DNA of 7,934 nucleotides, taken from contig JAISVP010000007.1 in assembly GCA_031271475.1 (NCBI GenBank), positions 1 to 7,934 on the forward strand, written 5' to 3'. The translations under genes and the position numbers were made by a program. The stretch's first letter is position 1, and every line of letters begins with the position of its first letter. The notes under the pieces were generated by a model. That model had not been told where the DNA came from and did no database searches. It worked only from the letters and a program-made list of their open reading frames with translations. Source of the stretch: Oscillospiraceae bacterium (GTDB lineage Bacteria > Bacillota > Clostridia > Oscillospirales > Ruminococcaceae). Below, piece by piece: positions 1-6,811 of the stretch.

Positions 1-1
1 G

Positions 2-1888
2 GTTATAAGTGAGTTAAAATCTTATGCGAAAAAAAGTGACGCAGTTTATCTGGCGACTGACCCTGACAGGGAGGGCGAAGCGATTTCATGGCATATAGCC
101 CAAATGCTTAATCTTGATATGAGTCAGGATAACCGTGTTGCATTTACGGAGATTACCAAATCAGGAATACAGTCAGGAATGAGTAATCCCCATAAAATCA
201 ACATTGACTTAGTTAACGCACAGCAGGCAAGGCGGATACTTGACAGAATTGTCGGGTATAAATTAAGTCCGTTTCTTTGGAAAAAGGTTAGGCGGGGTTT
301 ATCCGCAGGCAGAGTTCAGTCTGTTGCCGTAAGACTGATAGTTGATAAGGAAAATGAAATAAACAGTTTCACAGTGGAGGAATTCTGGACTCTTGACGCA
401 AAACTTTCCGCACCCGGAAGCCGGAAACTGTTCGATGCGAAGTTAATAAGTGTTGACGGAAATAAAGCTGAAATAAAAACAGGCGAACAGGCATCCGCCA
501 TTTATGAAAAAATCAAAGACAGCCAGTTCAAGGTTGCGGCAGTAAAGAATAAGGTTACAAACAAACAGCCCTCTCCGCCTTTTATAACCTCAACACTTCA
601 GCAGGAAGCCTCAAAGCGGTTAAGCTTTACGGCAAAACGTACAATGAAAGCCGCACAGGAGCTGTATGAAGGAATTGACATAGAGGGTATGGGCGCGGTA
701 GGACTTATAACCTATATGAGAACGGACAGTTTAAGAATATCCGATGACGCAAGGAGCGCTGCCGTAAATTATATAACGGGAAAATACGGTAAGGAATACT
801 TGCCGCCAACGCCCAGATATTATAAAAAGAAAGCCAACCAGCAGGATGCCCATGAAGCAATCCGTCCGTCAATGCCGGAACTTGTTCCGGAAAAGGTTAA
901 GTCCAGTCTGACGACTGACCAGTATAAACTGTATAAACTGATATGGGAACGGTTTATGGCAAGTCAGATGGCGAATGCACAGTATGACTCTGTTTCGTCG
1001 GATATAGCGGCAGGTGAATGTATATTCCGCGCTACGGGATATTCCGTTAAATTTCCGGGCTTTACGGCATTGTATGAGGATGTAAGTGACGGCGATGCCG
1101 AAACCAACAATAAGGATTTGCCGCCTTTGGAAACCGGAATGATACTGAAAGTAAAGAGTCTTGACTGCAACCAGCACTTCACACAGCCGCCGCCAAGATA
1201 TACCGAAGCTACTTTAATAAAGGCACTTGAGGAAAACGGGATAGGCAGACCGAGTACCTATGCGCCGACAATCACAACAATTGTATCACGGCAGTATGTG
1301 GAAAAAGAAGGCAGACAGCTTATCCCGACAAATCTCGGAATAGCTATAATAGAATTAATGAAAGACCATTTTGAGAATATTGTGGATGCAAAGTTCACAG
1401 CAAAAATGGAAACTGATTTGGATGATGTTGAAAGCGGACAGTTAGACTGGGTAAATTCTTTAGAAAAGTTTTATAAGGATTTTGAACAGACATTAACGAC
1501 TGCGGAAACGGCAATGGAAGGCAAGCGTGTAAAAATCCAAGCGGAAGAAACAGATATAATCTGTTCGGAATGCGGTCAGCCGATGGTAATTAAGATTGGT
1601 AAATTCGGAAAGTTTCTGGCTTGTTCGGCTTTTCCCGCCTGTAAAAACACAATGAAAATTACAGTCGAAACCAAAGGATTGTGCCCGTTATGCGGAAGCA
1701 AACTTGCACTTAAGAAATCTAAACGCGGCAGGAGTTTTTACGGTTGCCAGAACTATCCGAACTGTAATTTTATGACATGGAATCAGCCTACGGATGAAGT
1801 ATGCGAAAAATGCGGTTCGACACTGTTTACAAAACCGGGAAAGACCAAACAGCTTATCTGTGAGAAACCCGACTGTGACAGGGACTGA
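2..1888 (+). CDS. topA: DNA topoisomerase I (type IA), 5'-truncated by window edge
   Basis: This is the C-terminal 628 residues of bacterial topoisomerase I, which relaxes negative supercoils by cutting one strand and passing the other through. The reading frame is open from base 2, so the true start lies upstream; an internal ATG at 104 is not the start. The first visible residues include the end of the Toprim domain, TDPDREGEA, whose metal-binding Asp/Asp/Glu codons are at 59, 65 and 71. The catalytic tyrosine lies in GLITYMRTDS (codon 713-715). Three C-terminal four-cysteine zinc ribbons begin at codons 1562, 1682 and 1802, as is common in Firmicute TopA. From the usual family length, roughly 90 N-terminal residues are missing. 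The stop is 37 bp before trmFO with no terminator between, so the two are probably co-transcribed. No lesion is seen. Confidence 0.97.
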   Translation, partial: VISELKSYAKKSDAVYLATDPDREGEAISWHIAQMLNLDMSQDNRVAFTEITKSGIQSGMSNPHKINIDLVNAQQARRILDRIVGYKLSPFLWKKVRRGLSAGRVQSVAVRLIVDKENEINSFTVEEFWTLDAKLSAPGSRKLFDAKLISVDGNKAEIKTGEQASAIYEKIKDSQFKVAAVKNKVTNKQPSPPFITSTLQQEASKRLSFTAKRTMKAAQELYEGIDIEGMGAVGLITYMRTDSLRISDDARSAAVNYITGKYGKEYLPPTPRYYKKKANQQDAHEAIRPSMPELVPEKVKSSLTTDQYKLYKLIWERFMASQMANAQYDSVSSDIAAGECIFRATGYSVKFPGFTALYEDVSDGDAETNNKDLPPLETGMILKVKSLDCNQHFTQPPPRYTEATLIKALEENGIGRPSTYAPTITTIVSRQYVEKEGRQLIPTNLGIAIIELMKDHFENIVDAKFTAKMETDLDDVESGQLDWVNSLEKFYKDFEQTLTTAETAMEGKRVKIQAEETDIICSECGQPMVIKIGKFGKFLACSAFPACKNTMKITVETKGLCPLCGSKLALKKSKRGRSFYGCQNYPNCNFMTWNQPTDEVCEKCGSTLFTKPGKTKQLICEKPDCDRD

Positions 1889-1925
1889 TTTGCGCGCGGG
1901 ACGTTCCGTAACCAAGAGGTGAAAA

Positions 1926-3236
1926 ATGCAGGCAATAAATATAATAGGTGCAGGTCTTGCCGGATGCGAGGCCGCATGGCAGCTTGCGGCGGAAGGCTTT
2001 GACGTATTGCTGTATGAAATGAAACCGTCAGAGTTTTCTCCGGCACACAGCTATCCCGGATTTGCGGAACTTGTGTGTTCAAACTCATTAAAATCCGCGT
2101 TACCGGATACGGCATCGGGATTGCTCAAAGATGAAATGTTAAGATTGGGTTCACTTACAGTTCCCTGTGCATTTGAAACAGCGGTTGAGGCAGGGAACGC
2201 TCTGGCAGTTGACAGAGAAAAGTTTTCCGATCTTATTACGGAAAAAATCAGAGCAAATCCGCATATAACCGTTCGGCATGAGCGTCTTGACAAAATTCCG
2301 GACGGCTTCACAGTCATAGCAACGGGGCCGCTGACTGACGGGAAGCTTGCCGAAAAGATAAAAGAATTATGCGGCAACGGTTTCAGTTTCTATGATGCGG
2401 CGGCGCCGATTGTCACTTTTGACAGCATAGATGAAAATCTTGTCTTTTTTGCCTCAAGGTATAACAAGGGCGGTGCGGATTATATTAACTGTACTATGAA
2501 TAAAGATGAGTATACCGCATTTTATCACAGCCTGCTGACCGCGGAAACTGCTCCGCTTAAGGAGTTTGAGAAAGAGTTTTTTAAAGTATACGAGGGCTGT
2601 ATGCCTATTGAGGTACTGGCAAAACGCGGAGAGGATGCAATGCGGTTCGGGCCGTTAAAACCTGTCGGACTTACAGATCCGAGAACCGGCAGACGACCTT
2701 ATGCAAATGTTCAAATGCGCAAAGAAAACGCAGACGGTACACTTTACAATTTGGTAGGATTTCAGACCAATTTGAAGTTTTCCGAACAAAAGCGTGTGTT
2801 TTCAATGATTACGGGACTTAGCGGCGCGGAATTTGTAAGATACGGAGTAATGCACCGTAATTCATTTATAAATTCGCCGCAGGTTCTGGAAAAAACAAGC
2901 GCGTTAAAAACTGATTCCCGGATTTATTTTGCCGGGCAGATTACAGGAGTCGAAGGGTATATGGAGTCCGCAATGAGCGGAATAATTGCGGGGAAAAACC
3001 TTGCGGCACACCTTAAAGGCAAACCGCCGTTTATATTGCCGGGTGAAACAATGTGCGGTGCGTTAATGGCGTATATAACACAGAATTCCGGCAATTTTCA
3101 GCCTGTCGGGGCAAATATGGGCATCCTGCCGCCGCTGGGTGAACGTATAAAGGACAAAAAACAGCGGTATGAAAAATATGCGGAAAGGGCACTGTCTTAT
3201 TATGACGGCGAGGGAACTGACAGTACGGTTACTTAA
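1926..3236 (+). CDS. trmFO: Methylenetetrahydrofolate--tRNA-(uracil-5-)-methyltransferase TrmFO
   Basis: TrmFO is an FAD- and folate-dependent enzyme that makes 5-methyluridine at position 54 of the tRNA T-loop, taking the carbon from methylenetetrahydrofolate. The 436-residue protein starts with the FAD-binding dinucleotide motif IIGAGLAGCEAAWQLA. Cys51 in LVCSNSLKS and Cys225 in YEGCMPIEVLAKRGEDAMRFG correspond in context to the two functionally important cysteines known in this family. The stretches PVGLTDPRTGRRPYA, YMESAMSGIIAGKN and the C-terminal MGILPPL...KDKKQRYEKYAERAL are also family signatures. Length is normal. The ATG at 1926 is preceded by an AAGAGGTG ribosome site. It sits between topA and rsmB on the same strand. 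The topA-trmFO pairing is common in Firmicutes, where dprA often lies just upstream. Its last 35 bp overlap the start of rsmB. Confidence 0.97.
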   Translation: MQAINIIGAGLAGCEAAWQLAAEGFDVLLYEMKPSEFSPAHSYPGFAELVCSNSLKSALPDTASGLLKDEMLRLGSLTVPCAFETAVEAGNALAVDREKFSDLITEKIRANPHITVRHERLDKIPDGFTVIATGPLTDGKLAEKIKELCGNGFSFYDAAAPIVTFDSIDENLVFFASRYNKGGADYINCTMNKDEYTAFYHSLLTAETAPLKEFEKEFFKVYEGCMPIEVLAKRGEDAMRFGPLKPVGLTDPRTGRRPYANVQMRKENADGTLYNLVGFQTNLKFSEQKRVFSMITGLSGAEFVRYGVMHRNSFINSPQVLEKTSALKTDSRIYFAGQITGVEGYMESAMSGIIAGKNLAAHLKGKPPFILPGETMCGALMAYITQNSGNFQPVGANMGILPPLGERIKDKKQRYEKYAERALSYYDGEGTDSTVT

Positions 3237-4455
3237 CAAAACATTCGGCGCGAACGGATTTTCCAACATAGTAATAGGCAGTGCGTTTGTCGGAACTGAT
3301 ATTTCGGATGCGGACAAAAATTTTTGCACGGCACTGTATTACGGAGTAATTGAACGTAAAATCACATTGGATCATATAATTTCCGGATATTACAAAAAAG
3401 AGAAAATGGATTTAACAGTACGGAATATATTGCGGTGCGGTATGTTTCAATTGAAATATATGGATAGCATACCTGAGAGCGCGGCAATAAATGAATCCGT
3501 TAAACTCACCAGAAAATTAGGGGTTTCAAGTACTTCCGGATTGGTAAATGCGATTTTAAGACAATTCACCAGAGACAGTCTGAAAATCCCGGAACCTGTA
3601 ACAGAGCCGGTAAAATATTCCGCACCGCAGTCGTTGATTGATATGCTTAAGCAGGCTTACGGCGAAGAGGAAACAGTCGGTTTTCTGGATAATTCATTCC
3701 AAAAGCCGCCTGTGTTTTTACGTTTAAATACATTTGTTAATGCTGAAATTCCGGAAAGTTTTAAGGAATCGCCTATATTGCCGCAATGTTATGAATTCTC
3801 AGGGAATTTCCTTGCGACAGACGCATACAAAAACGGTCTGTTCTATGTACAGAACCTCTCATCCCAGCTGTGTGCTGTGGCATTGGATCCAAAACCGGGT
3901 GACACTGTATTGGATTTATGTGCCGCACCGGGAGGAAAATCTTTTACTTTATCGCAGTTAATGGGCGGGAAAGGTATAATTCACGCGTTTGATTTACATG
4001 AAAATCGGGTTAAATTAATAAAAAACGGTGCAAAACACTTAAATATCCCAAACATTACTGTTAAGTGCGGAAATTCAGCGGAATATAACGAAAACATTCC
4101 GTTTGCAGACAAGATCTTATGTGATGTGCCCTGTTCGGGATTGGGTGTAATACGCCGCAAGCCGGAAATCAAATACAGGGAATATGCACAGGAACTGCCG
4201 GAATTGCAGTATAAAATTCTGTCGAATGCCGCAAAATATCTAAACAGCGGCGGGGAATTAGTGTATTCAACCTGTACACTGAATCCTTGTGAGAATGAAA
4301 AAGTAACTGAACGTTTTTTACTTGAGCATACGGATTTTAAAGGGATTGGTTTTCTTAAAGACTTAGGCGAACCGTTCGGAAATTATACGGCTACAGTTCT
4401 GCCCAGACATTTCAACAGCGACGGTTTCTTTATTGCGAAATTCACGAAGATCTAA
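3202..4455 (+). CDS. rsmB: 16S rRNA (cytosine(967)-C5)-methyltransferase RsmB
   Basis: RsmB (Sun/Fmu) uses S-adenosylmethionine to methylate C967 of 16S rRNA. The 417-residue protein has an N-terminal NusB-like RNA-binding domain (about 1-140; TARELTVRLLNK, NFCTALYYGVIERK, SAAINESVKL, GLVNAILRQF) and a C-terminal Rossmann methyltransferase domain. The SAM-binding motif LDLCAAPGGK begins at about residue 237. Cys311 in DVPCSG and Cys358 in YSTCT are the two cysteines of m5C methyltransferases: Cys358 is the expected nucleophile and Cys311 assists product release. The ATG at 3202 is chosen because MTAREL matches the usual N-terminus and GGAAAGGG lies 12 bp upstream. An in-frame ATG at 3169 would add eleven non-homologous residues. 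It overlaps trmFO by 35 bp, so translation is probably coupled. It ends 12 bp before a palindromic element. Confidence 0.95.
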   Translation: MTARELTVRLLNKTFGANGFSNIVIGSAFVGTDISDADKNFCTALYYGVIERKITLDHIISGYYKKEKMDLTVRNILRCGMFQLKYMDSIPESAAINESVKLTRKLGVSSTSGLVNAILRQFTRDSLKIPEPVTEPVKYSAPQSLIDMLKQAYGEEETVGFLDNSFQKPPVFLRLNTFVNAEIPESFKESPILPQCYEFSGNFLATDAYKNGLFYVQNLSSQLCAVALDPKPGDTVLDLCAAPGGKSFTLSQLMGGKGIIHAFDLHENRVKLIKNGAKHLNIPNITVKCGNSAEYNENIPFADKILCDVPCSGLGVIRRKPEIKYREYAQELPELQYKILSNAAKYLNSGGELVYSTCTLNPCENEKVTERFLLEHTDFKGIGFLKDLGEPFGNYTATVLPRHFNSDGFFIAKFTKI

Positions 4456-4466
4456 CGTCTACGGCG

Positions 4467-4539
4467 GCGGAACGTGCCGCTTCGCGGCACTGCAAGCTTC
4501 GCTTGCAGTCACAAAATGTTCCATTTTGTGACGTTCCGC
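4467..4539. repeat. Perfect four-way palindromic (cloverleaf/cruciform) element
   Basis: Seventy-three bases fold without a single unpaired base outside the loops. An outer 7-bp stem GCGGAAC (4467-4473) pairs with GTTCCGC (4533-4539) and encloses three directly abutting hairpins. Hairpin 1 has arms GTGCCGC/GCGGCAC (4474-4490), hairpin 2 TGCAAGC/GCTTGCA (4491-4507), and hairpin 3 an 11-bp arm GTCACAAAATG with its complement (4508-4532). All three loops are TTC (GAA on the other strand). As RNA it is a four-way junction; as DNA it could extrude as a cruciform. It begins 12 bp after the rsmB stop and precedes the terminator. It resembles dispersed palindromic repeats of the REP/MITE kind, but membership of any known family is not shown here. 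Confidence 0.9.
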
Positions 4540-4553
4540 AGTACAGTACAAAA

Positions 4554-4600
4554 CAGTCCTAAGTGTTTTCAGTTATAAACACTTAGGACTGCTTGCTTTT
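4554..4600. terminator. Bidirectional intrinsic terminator between rsmB and endolysin
   Basis: A perfect 15-bp stem CAGTCCTAAGTGTTT (4554-4568) pairs with 4577-4591 around an 8-base loop. On the plus strand it is followed by CTTGCTTTT, a modest T-tract for ending the topA-trmFO-rsmB transcript. On the minus strand the stem is followed directly by TTTTGT, so it can also end the holin-endolysin transcript. Its position between convergent genes fits this double use. Confidence 0.85.
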
Positions 4601-4662
4601 GCTGAAGGTAAATATGATAACCCCGTCAGCAGTAAAATCTAAAACTTTCGGAAAAAATTGTG

Positions 4663-4691
4663 TTGACTTTCACCCAAACTTATGATATAAT
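4663..4691 (+). promoter_or_regulatory. Near-consensus extended -10 sigma-A promoter, orphan
   Basis: TTGACT (4663-4668), a 17-bp spacer, and TATAAT (4686-4691) preceded by TGA (extended -10, TGnTATAAT) match the vegetative promoter consensus at almost every position. The expected transcript start is near 4698. Downstream there is no plus-strand gene: transcription would run into the antisense strand of the endolysin 3' end from 4761. It either makes an antisense RNA or is a leftover from a gene displaced by the lysis cassette. Confidence 0.8.
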
Positions 4692-4760
4692 GAAATTTGA
4701 TATTGACAGATAAAAACAGTTCCTGATTTTCATTCAGGCTAAAGCAGAATACATAACGTC

Positions 4761-6566
4761 CTATGCTAACAGTTTAGCTCTTGTATTAACGCCTACAATC
4801 CCGTCAACGGAAAGACCGTTGTTTTGCTGAAAACTTCTTACGGCGGCATCTGTTGCGGGTCCGAAAATACCGTCGACATTAAGATTGTACCCGAATGAGT
4901 TCAATTGGGTTTGAACCCATTTCACATCATCGCCTCTGCTTCCTGATTTGAGATTCTGGGCCGGAACAGAATAAGGATTTGCAGACTGTGCCGGTTCAGC
5001 AGGGGGTTCCGTATCTGTTACAGCGGTCGAGTCGGCGGCAGCTGGCGATGCACCTTCCAGCTTGGCTGTGGTATTAACCCCTACAATCCCGTCAACGGAA
5101 AGTCCGTTGTTTTGCTGAAAACTTCTTACGGCGGCATTTGTTGCGGGTCCGAAAATACCGTCGACATTAAGATTATACCCGAATGCGTTCAATTGGGTCT
5201 GAACCCATTTCACATCATCGCCGCTGCTGCCTGATTTGAGATTCTGAGCCGGAACAGGATAAGGATTTGCCGATTCTGTCGGATTTGCAGGCTGTGCCGG
5301 TTCAGCAGGGAGTTCCGGATCTGTTACAGCTGTCGAGTCGGCGGCAACTGCCGGCTGGTCAGTACCGGACGCATCCGGAGTATTCCCGTTCAAGCCGGCA
5401 TTTTTAATAATATTGGGGTAATCCTTGTATGCGTAATCAAGGTCAACCACGCCGTTTATTCCGTTTACTCTCGCTCCTTGTGAGTCGCCGCTGTACTGCC
5501 ACATTCCGTATGAGCCGCTGTACGTGCATTTGCTTGCCCACTGTGCAACCCATATATCGTATTTTTCACGCACATCACTTGATATATAGGATTCAAGGAA
5601 TGCCTTGCTTGCGTAAATTGTTACGAAATATCCTGCATTTTCCAATACGGAACAGAATGTTTGACAGATTTCGGTGGCATTTGTCTGACAGCAGCTCTCC
5701 TCAATGTCTAAAACCACCGGATATTCAAATGTTTTTCCATTAATAACTCCAAGGAAGGTATTGGCTTCAAGCTGTGCATCACTGGCATTGGTGGCATACG
5801 AATACCAGTACGCACCGCAAGGCATTCCGTTTGCCTTGCATCCGTTATAGTTGTTTTCAAACTGTGCATCTTTTTGGGTGCTTACTTTACCGTACCCCGC
5901 ACGAAGCATAGCGAACTCTATACCGGCCGCTTTTACTTTCCCCCAATCAATTTTACCTTGGAATGTGGATACATCCACTCCTTTTCTTGTCACGGAAACC
6001 GGTTGTGTCTGGGTACCTGACGGCGTGCTTTCAGAATCCGCTGCACCAACAGCAGACTGCGCACTTTCAGATTCCGGCGCCGCAGCTGTTACTGCTGGCT
6101 TTGAAATTCCAAAGTAGGCGTAAAAATCTCCATTTGGAACATTATTGCTGTAACCGCTTCGTTCATCGCCGCGGTATATATTGCTTGTTCGCACATCAAC
6201 ATGAGTTGCCGTTGCGCTGATATACCCTATTCCGCCGAATCCCAAGTCCTGTGCCGTGCAGCATACTAATTTTGCGTCAATGATTTGACCACTTTGGTCA
6301 TAACAAACAATATCCGCCGCTGTGCCTTTACAATGCTGAGAGCTTGAAGCTCCGCCGAGTTGCGCATTGTACGCAACAGTACGGTAACCGCTGTTTATAA
6401 TGATTTTAGAGCAGTTCAACGCAGTGTACAGTTTCTCTAACATGGCCACCAGATTATCGTCAATCAGCACGGTGTCCGAACCGTCTTTACAGGCGAATTC
6501 CTTCACTTTAAAATGCGGAGAAAGAACAGTATTGCCCTGTGTTGAGTTTGAATACGTCTTAACCAT
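4761..6566 (-). CDS. Modular endolysin: M15 peptidase + GH25 lysozyme + two PG-binding domains
   Basis: This is a 601-residue cell-wall hydrolase. Residues about 14-150 are a zinc D-Ala-D-Ala carboxypeptidase/endopeptidase domain of the M15 type, with INSGYR, likely zinc ligands His78 and Asp85 in SSQHCKGTAADI, and His122 in THVDV. Residues about 194-388 are a GH25 muramidase: RKGVDVSTFQG with Asp198, catalytic Asp287/Glu289 in VVLDIEE, YDIWVAQW, and VVDLDYAY. Two PG_binding_1 modules (about 443-503 and 539-599) follow, joined by Ala/Pro/Thr-rich linkers. It should cut both the peptide and the glycan of peptidoglycan. No signal peptide is visible, so export would depend on the holin encoded 23 bp upstream. 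The start at 6566 follows AGGAGG with 8-bp spacing; an earlier in-frame ATG at 6584 lies upstream of that site and is rejected. The stop is TAG. Confidence 0.95.
   Translation of the reverse strand: MVKTYSNSTQGNTVLSPHFKVKEFACKDGSDTVLIDDNLVAMLEKLYTALNCSKIIINSGYRTVAYNAQLGGASSSQHCKGTAADIVCYDQSGQIIDAKLVCCTAQDLGFGGIGYISATATHVDVRTSNIYRGDERSGYSNNVPNGDFYAYFGISKPAVTAAAPESESAQSAVGAADSESTPSGTQTQPVSVTRKGVDVSTFQGKIDWGKVKAAGIEFAMLRAGYGKVSTQKDAQFENNYNGCKANGMPCGAYWYSYATNASDAQLEANTFLGVINGKTFEYPVVLDIEESCCQTNATEICQTFCSVLENAGYFVTIYASKAFLESYISSDVREKYDIWVAQWASKCTYSGSYGMWQYSGDSQGARVNGINGVVDLDYAYKDYPNIIKNAGLNGNTPDASGTDQPAVAADSTAVTDPELPAEPAQPANPTESANPYPVPAQNLKSGSSGDDVKWVQTQLNAFGYNLNVDGIFGPATNAAVRSFQQNNGLSVDGIVGVNTTAKLEGASPAAADSTAVTDTEPPAEPAQSANPYSVPAQNLKSGSRGDDVKWVQTQLNSFGYNLNVDGIFGPATDAAVRSFQQNNGLSVDGIVGVNTRAKLLA
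4770..5039 (-). repeat. Endolysin duplicated linker/PG-binding unit, copy 2
   Basis: It encodes residues 510-599 (linker plus second peptidoglycan-binding module). It is nearly identical to copy 1 in DNA as well as protein: the module parts are 288 bp apart and the upstream linker parts 306 bp apart, because the linker of copy 1 has six extra residues. This points to a recent in-frame tandem duplication. Confidence 0.9.
5058..5345 (-). repeat. Endolysin duplicated linker/PG-binding unit, copy 1
   Basis: It encodes residues 408-503. It shares the linker words ADSTAVTD, PAEPAQ and VPAQNLKSGS and the module words GYNLNVDGIFGPAT and FQQNNGLSVDGIVGVNT with copy 2. Only scattered substitutions separate the modules (Ser/Arg, Ala/Ser, Asn/Asp, Thr/Arg). 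The linker here carries an additional ANPTES-like insertion. Confidence 0.9.
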
Positions 6567-6574
6567 GGTAATTC

Positions 6575-6580
6575 CCTCCT
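6575..6580 (-). promoter_or_regulatory. Endolysin ribosome binding site (AGGAGG)
   Basis: Read on the minus strand, AGGAGG ends 8 bases before the ATG at 6566. It fixes the endolysin start there and rules out the in-frame ATG at 6584, which lies upstream of the site. It sits in the 23-bp gap after the holin stop codon. Confidence 0.9.
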
Positions 6581-6589
6581 GCAAATGCT

Positions 6590-6811
6590 TTATTCATTTC
6601 CCGTAGGAGTATTGGACGTTACAGTGCCGTTCCCGTCATTTCCCGTAGGAGTATTGACAGTACTTGACGTTACAGTGCCGTCCCCGTCATTTCCCGTGGG
6701 AGTATTGACAGCACTTGGTATCACGGTGCCGTCCCCGTCATTTCCTGTTGGAGTATTGACAGCACTTGGTATCACGGTGCCGTTCCCGTCATTTCCCGTG
6801 GGAGTATTGAC
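6590..6811 (-). repeat. 51-bp tandem repeats encoding the holin tail
   Basis: Four units of 51 bp (17 codons) plus a terminal partial unit encode residues 68-140. Full units cover residues 68-84, 85-101 and 102-118. The fourth is shortened: nine bases present in the third junction (between GTATTG and GACGTT) are missing, removing three codons in frame. The terminal piece is NTPTGNE. DNA identity between units is high, with changes such as GAC/AAC and ATC/ACG, consistent with slippage or recombination. Confidence 0.92.

Larger units (their letters stand above)
4456..4760. other. Intergenic region between convergent rsmB and endolysin genes
   Basis: This 305-bp spacer has no credible gene. In order it holds a four-armed palindromic element (4467-4539), a bidirectional hairpin terminator (4554-4591), a weak inverted repeat TGCTGA/TCAGCA (4600-4605 and 4626-4631), a strong plus-strand promoter (4663-4691), and a weak five-pair hairpin CCTGA/TCAGG near 4725-4738. 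The only short reading frame after the promoter encodes seven residues and begins inside the -10 box, so it is not a gene. Confidence 0.7.

Noticed and set aside
104..106. ATG at 104 as the topA start
   Set aside because: The frame is open to base 2 and encodes the end of the conserved Toprim motif upstream of it, so it is an internal methionine of a truncated gene.
3169..3201. Earlier rsmB start at 3169
   Set aside because: The eleven extra residues match nothing in the family, and the ribosome site GGAAAGGG lies downstream of it, before 3202.
4467..4539. tRNA or tRNA-like gene, suggested by the cloverleaf
   Set aside because: Loops are only three bases, there is no seven-base anticodon or T-loop, and no acceptor end; arm sizes do not fit.
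4690..4713. Micro-ORF after the orphan promoter (MKFDIDR)
   Set aside because: Its ATG overlaps the -10 box and would not be in the transcript.
5429..5743. Plus-strand reading frame inside the endolysin
   Set aside because: It has the odd, Arg/Cys-rich composition of a shadow frame and lies entirely within the well-supported endolysin.
6567..6584. Endolysin start at 6584
   Set aside because: The AGGAGG ribosome site lies between this ATG and the one at 6566, so the latter is used.
6590..6811. CRISPR array
   Set aside because: The 51-bp repeats are directly contiguous with no unique spacers and encode protein in frame.
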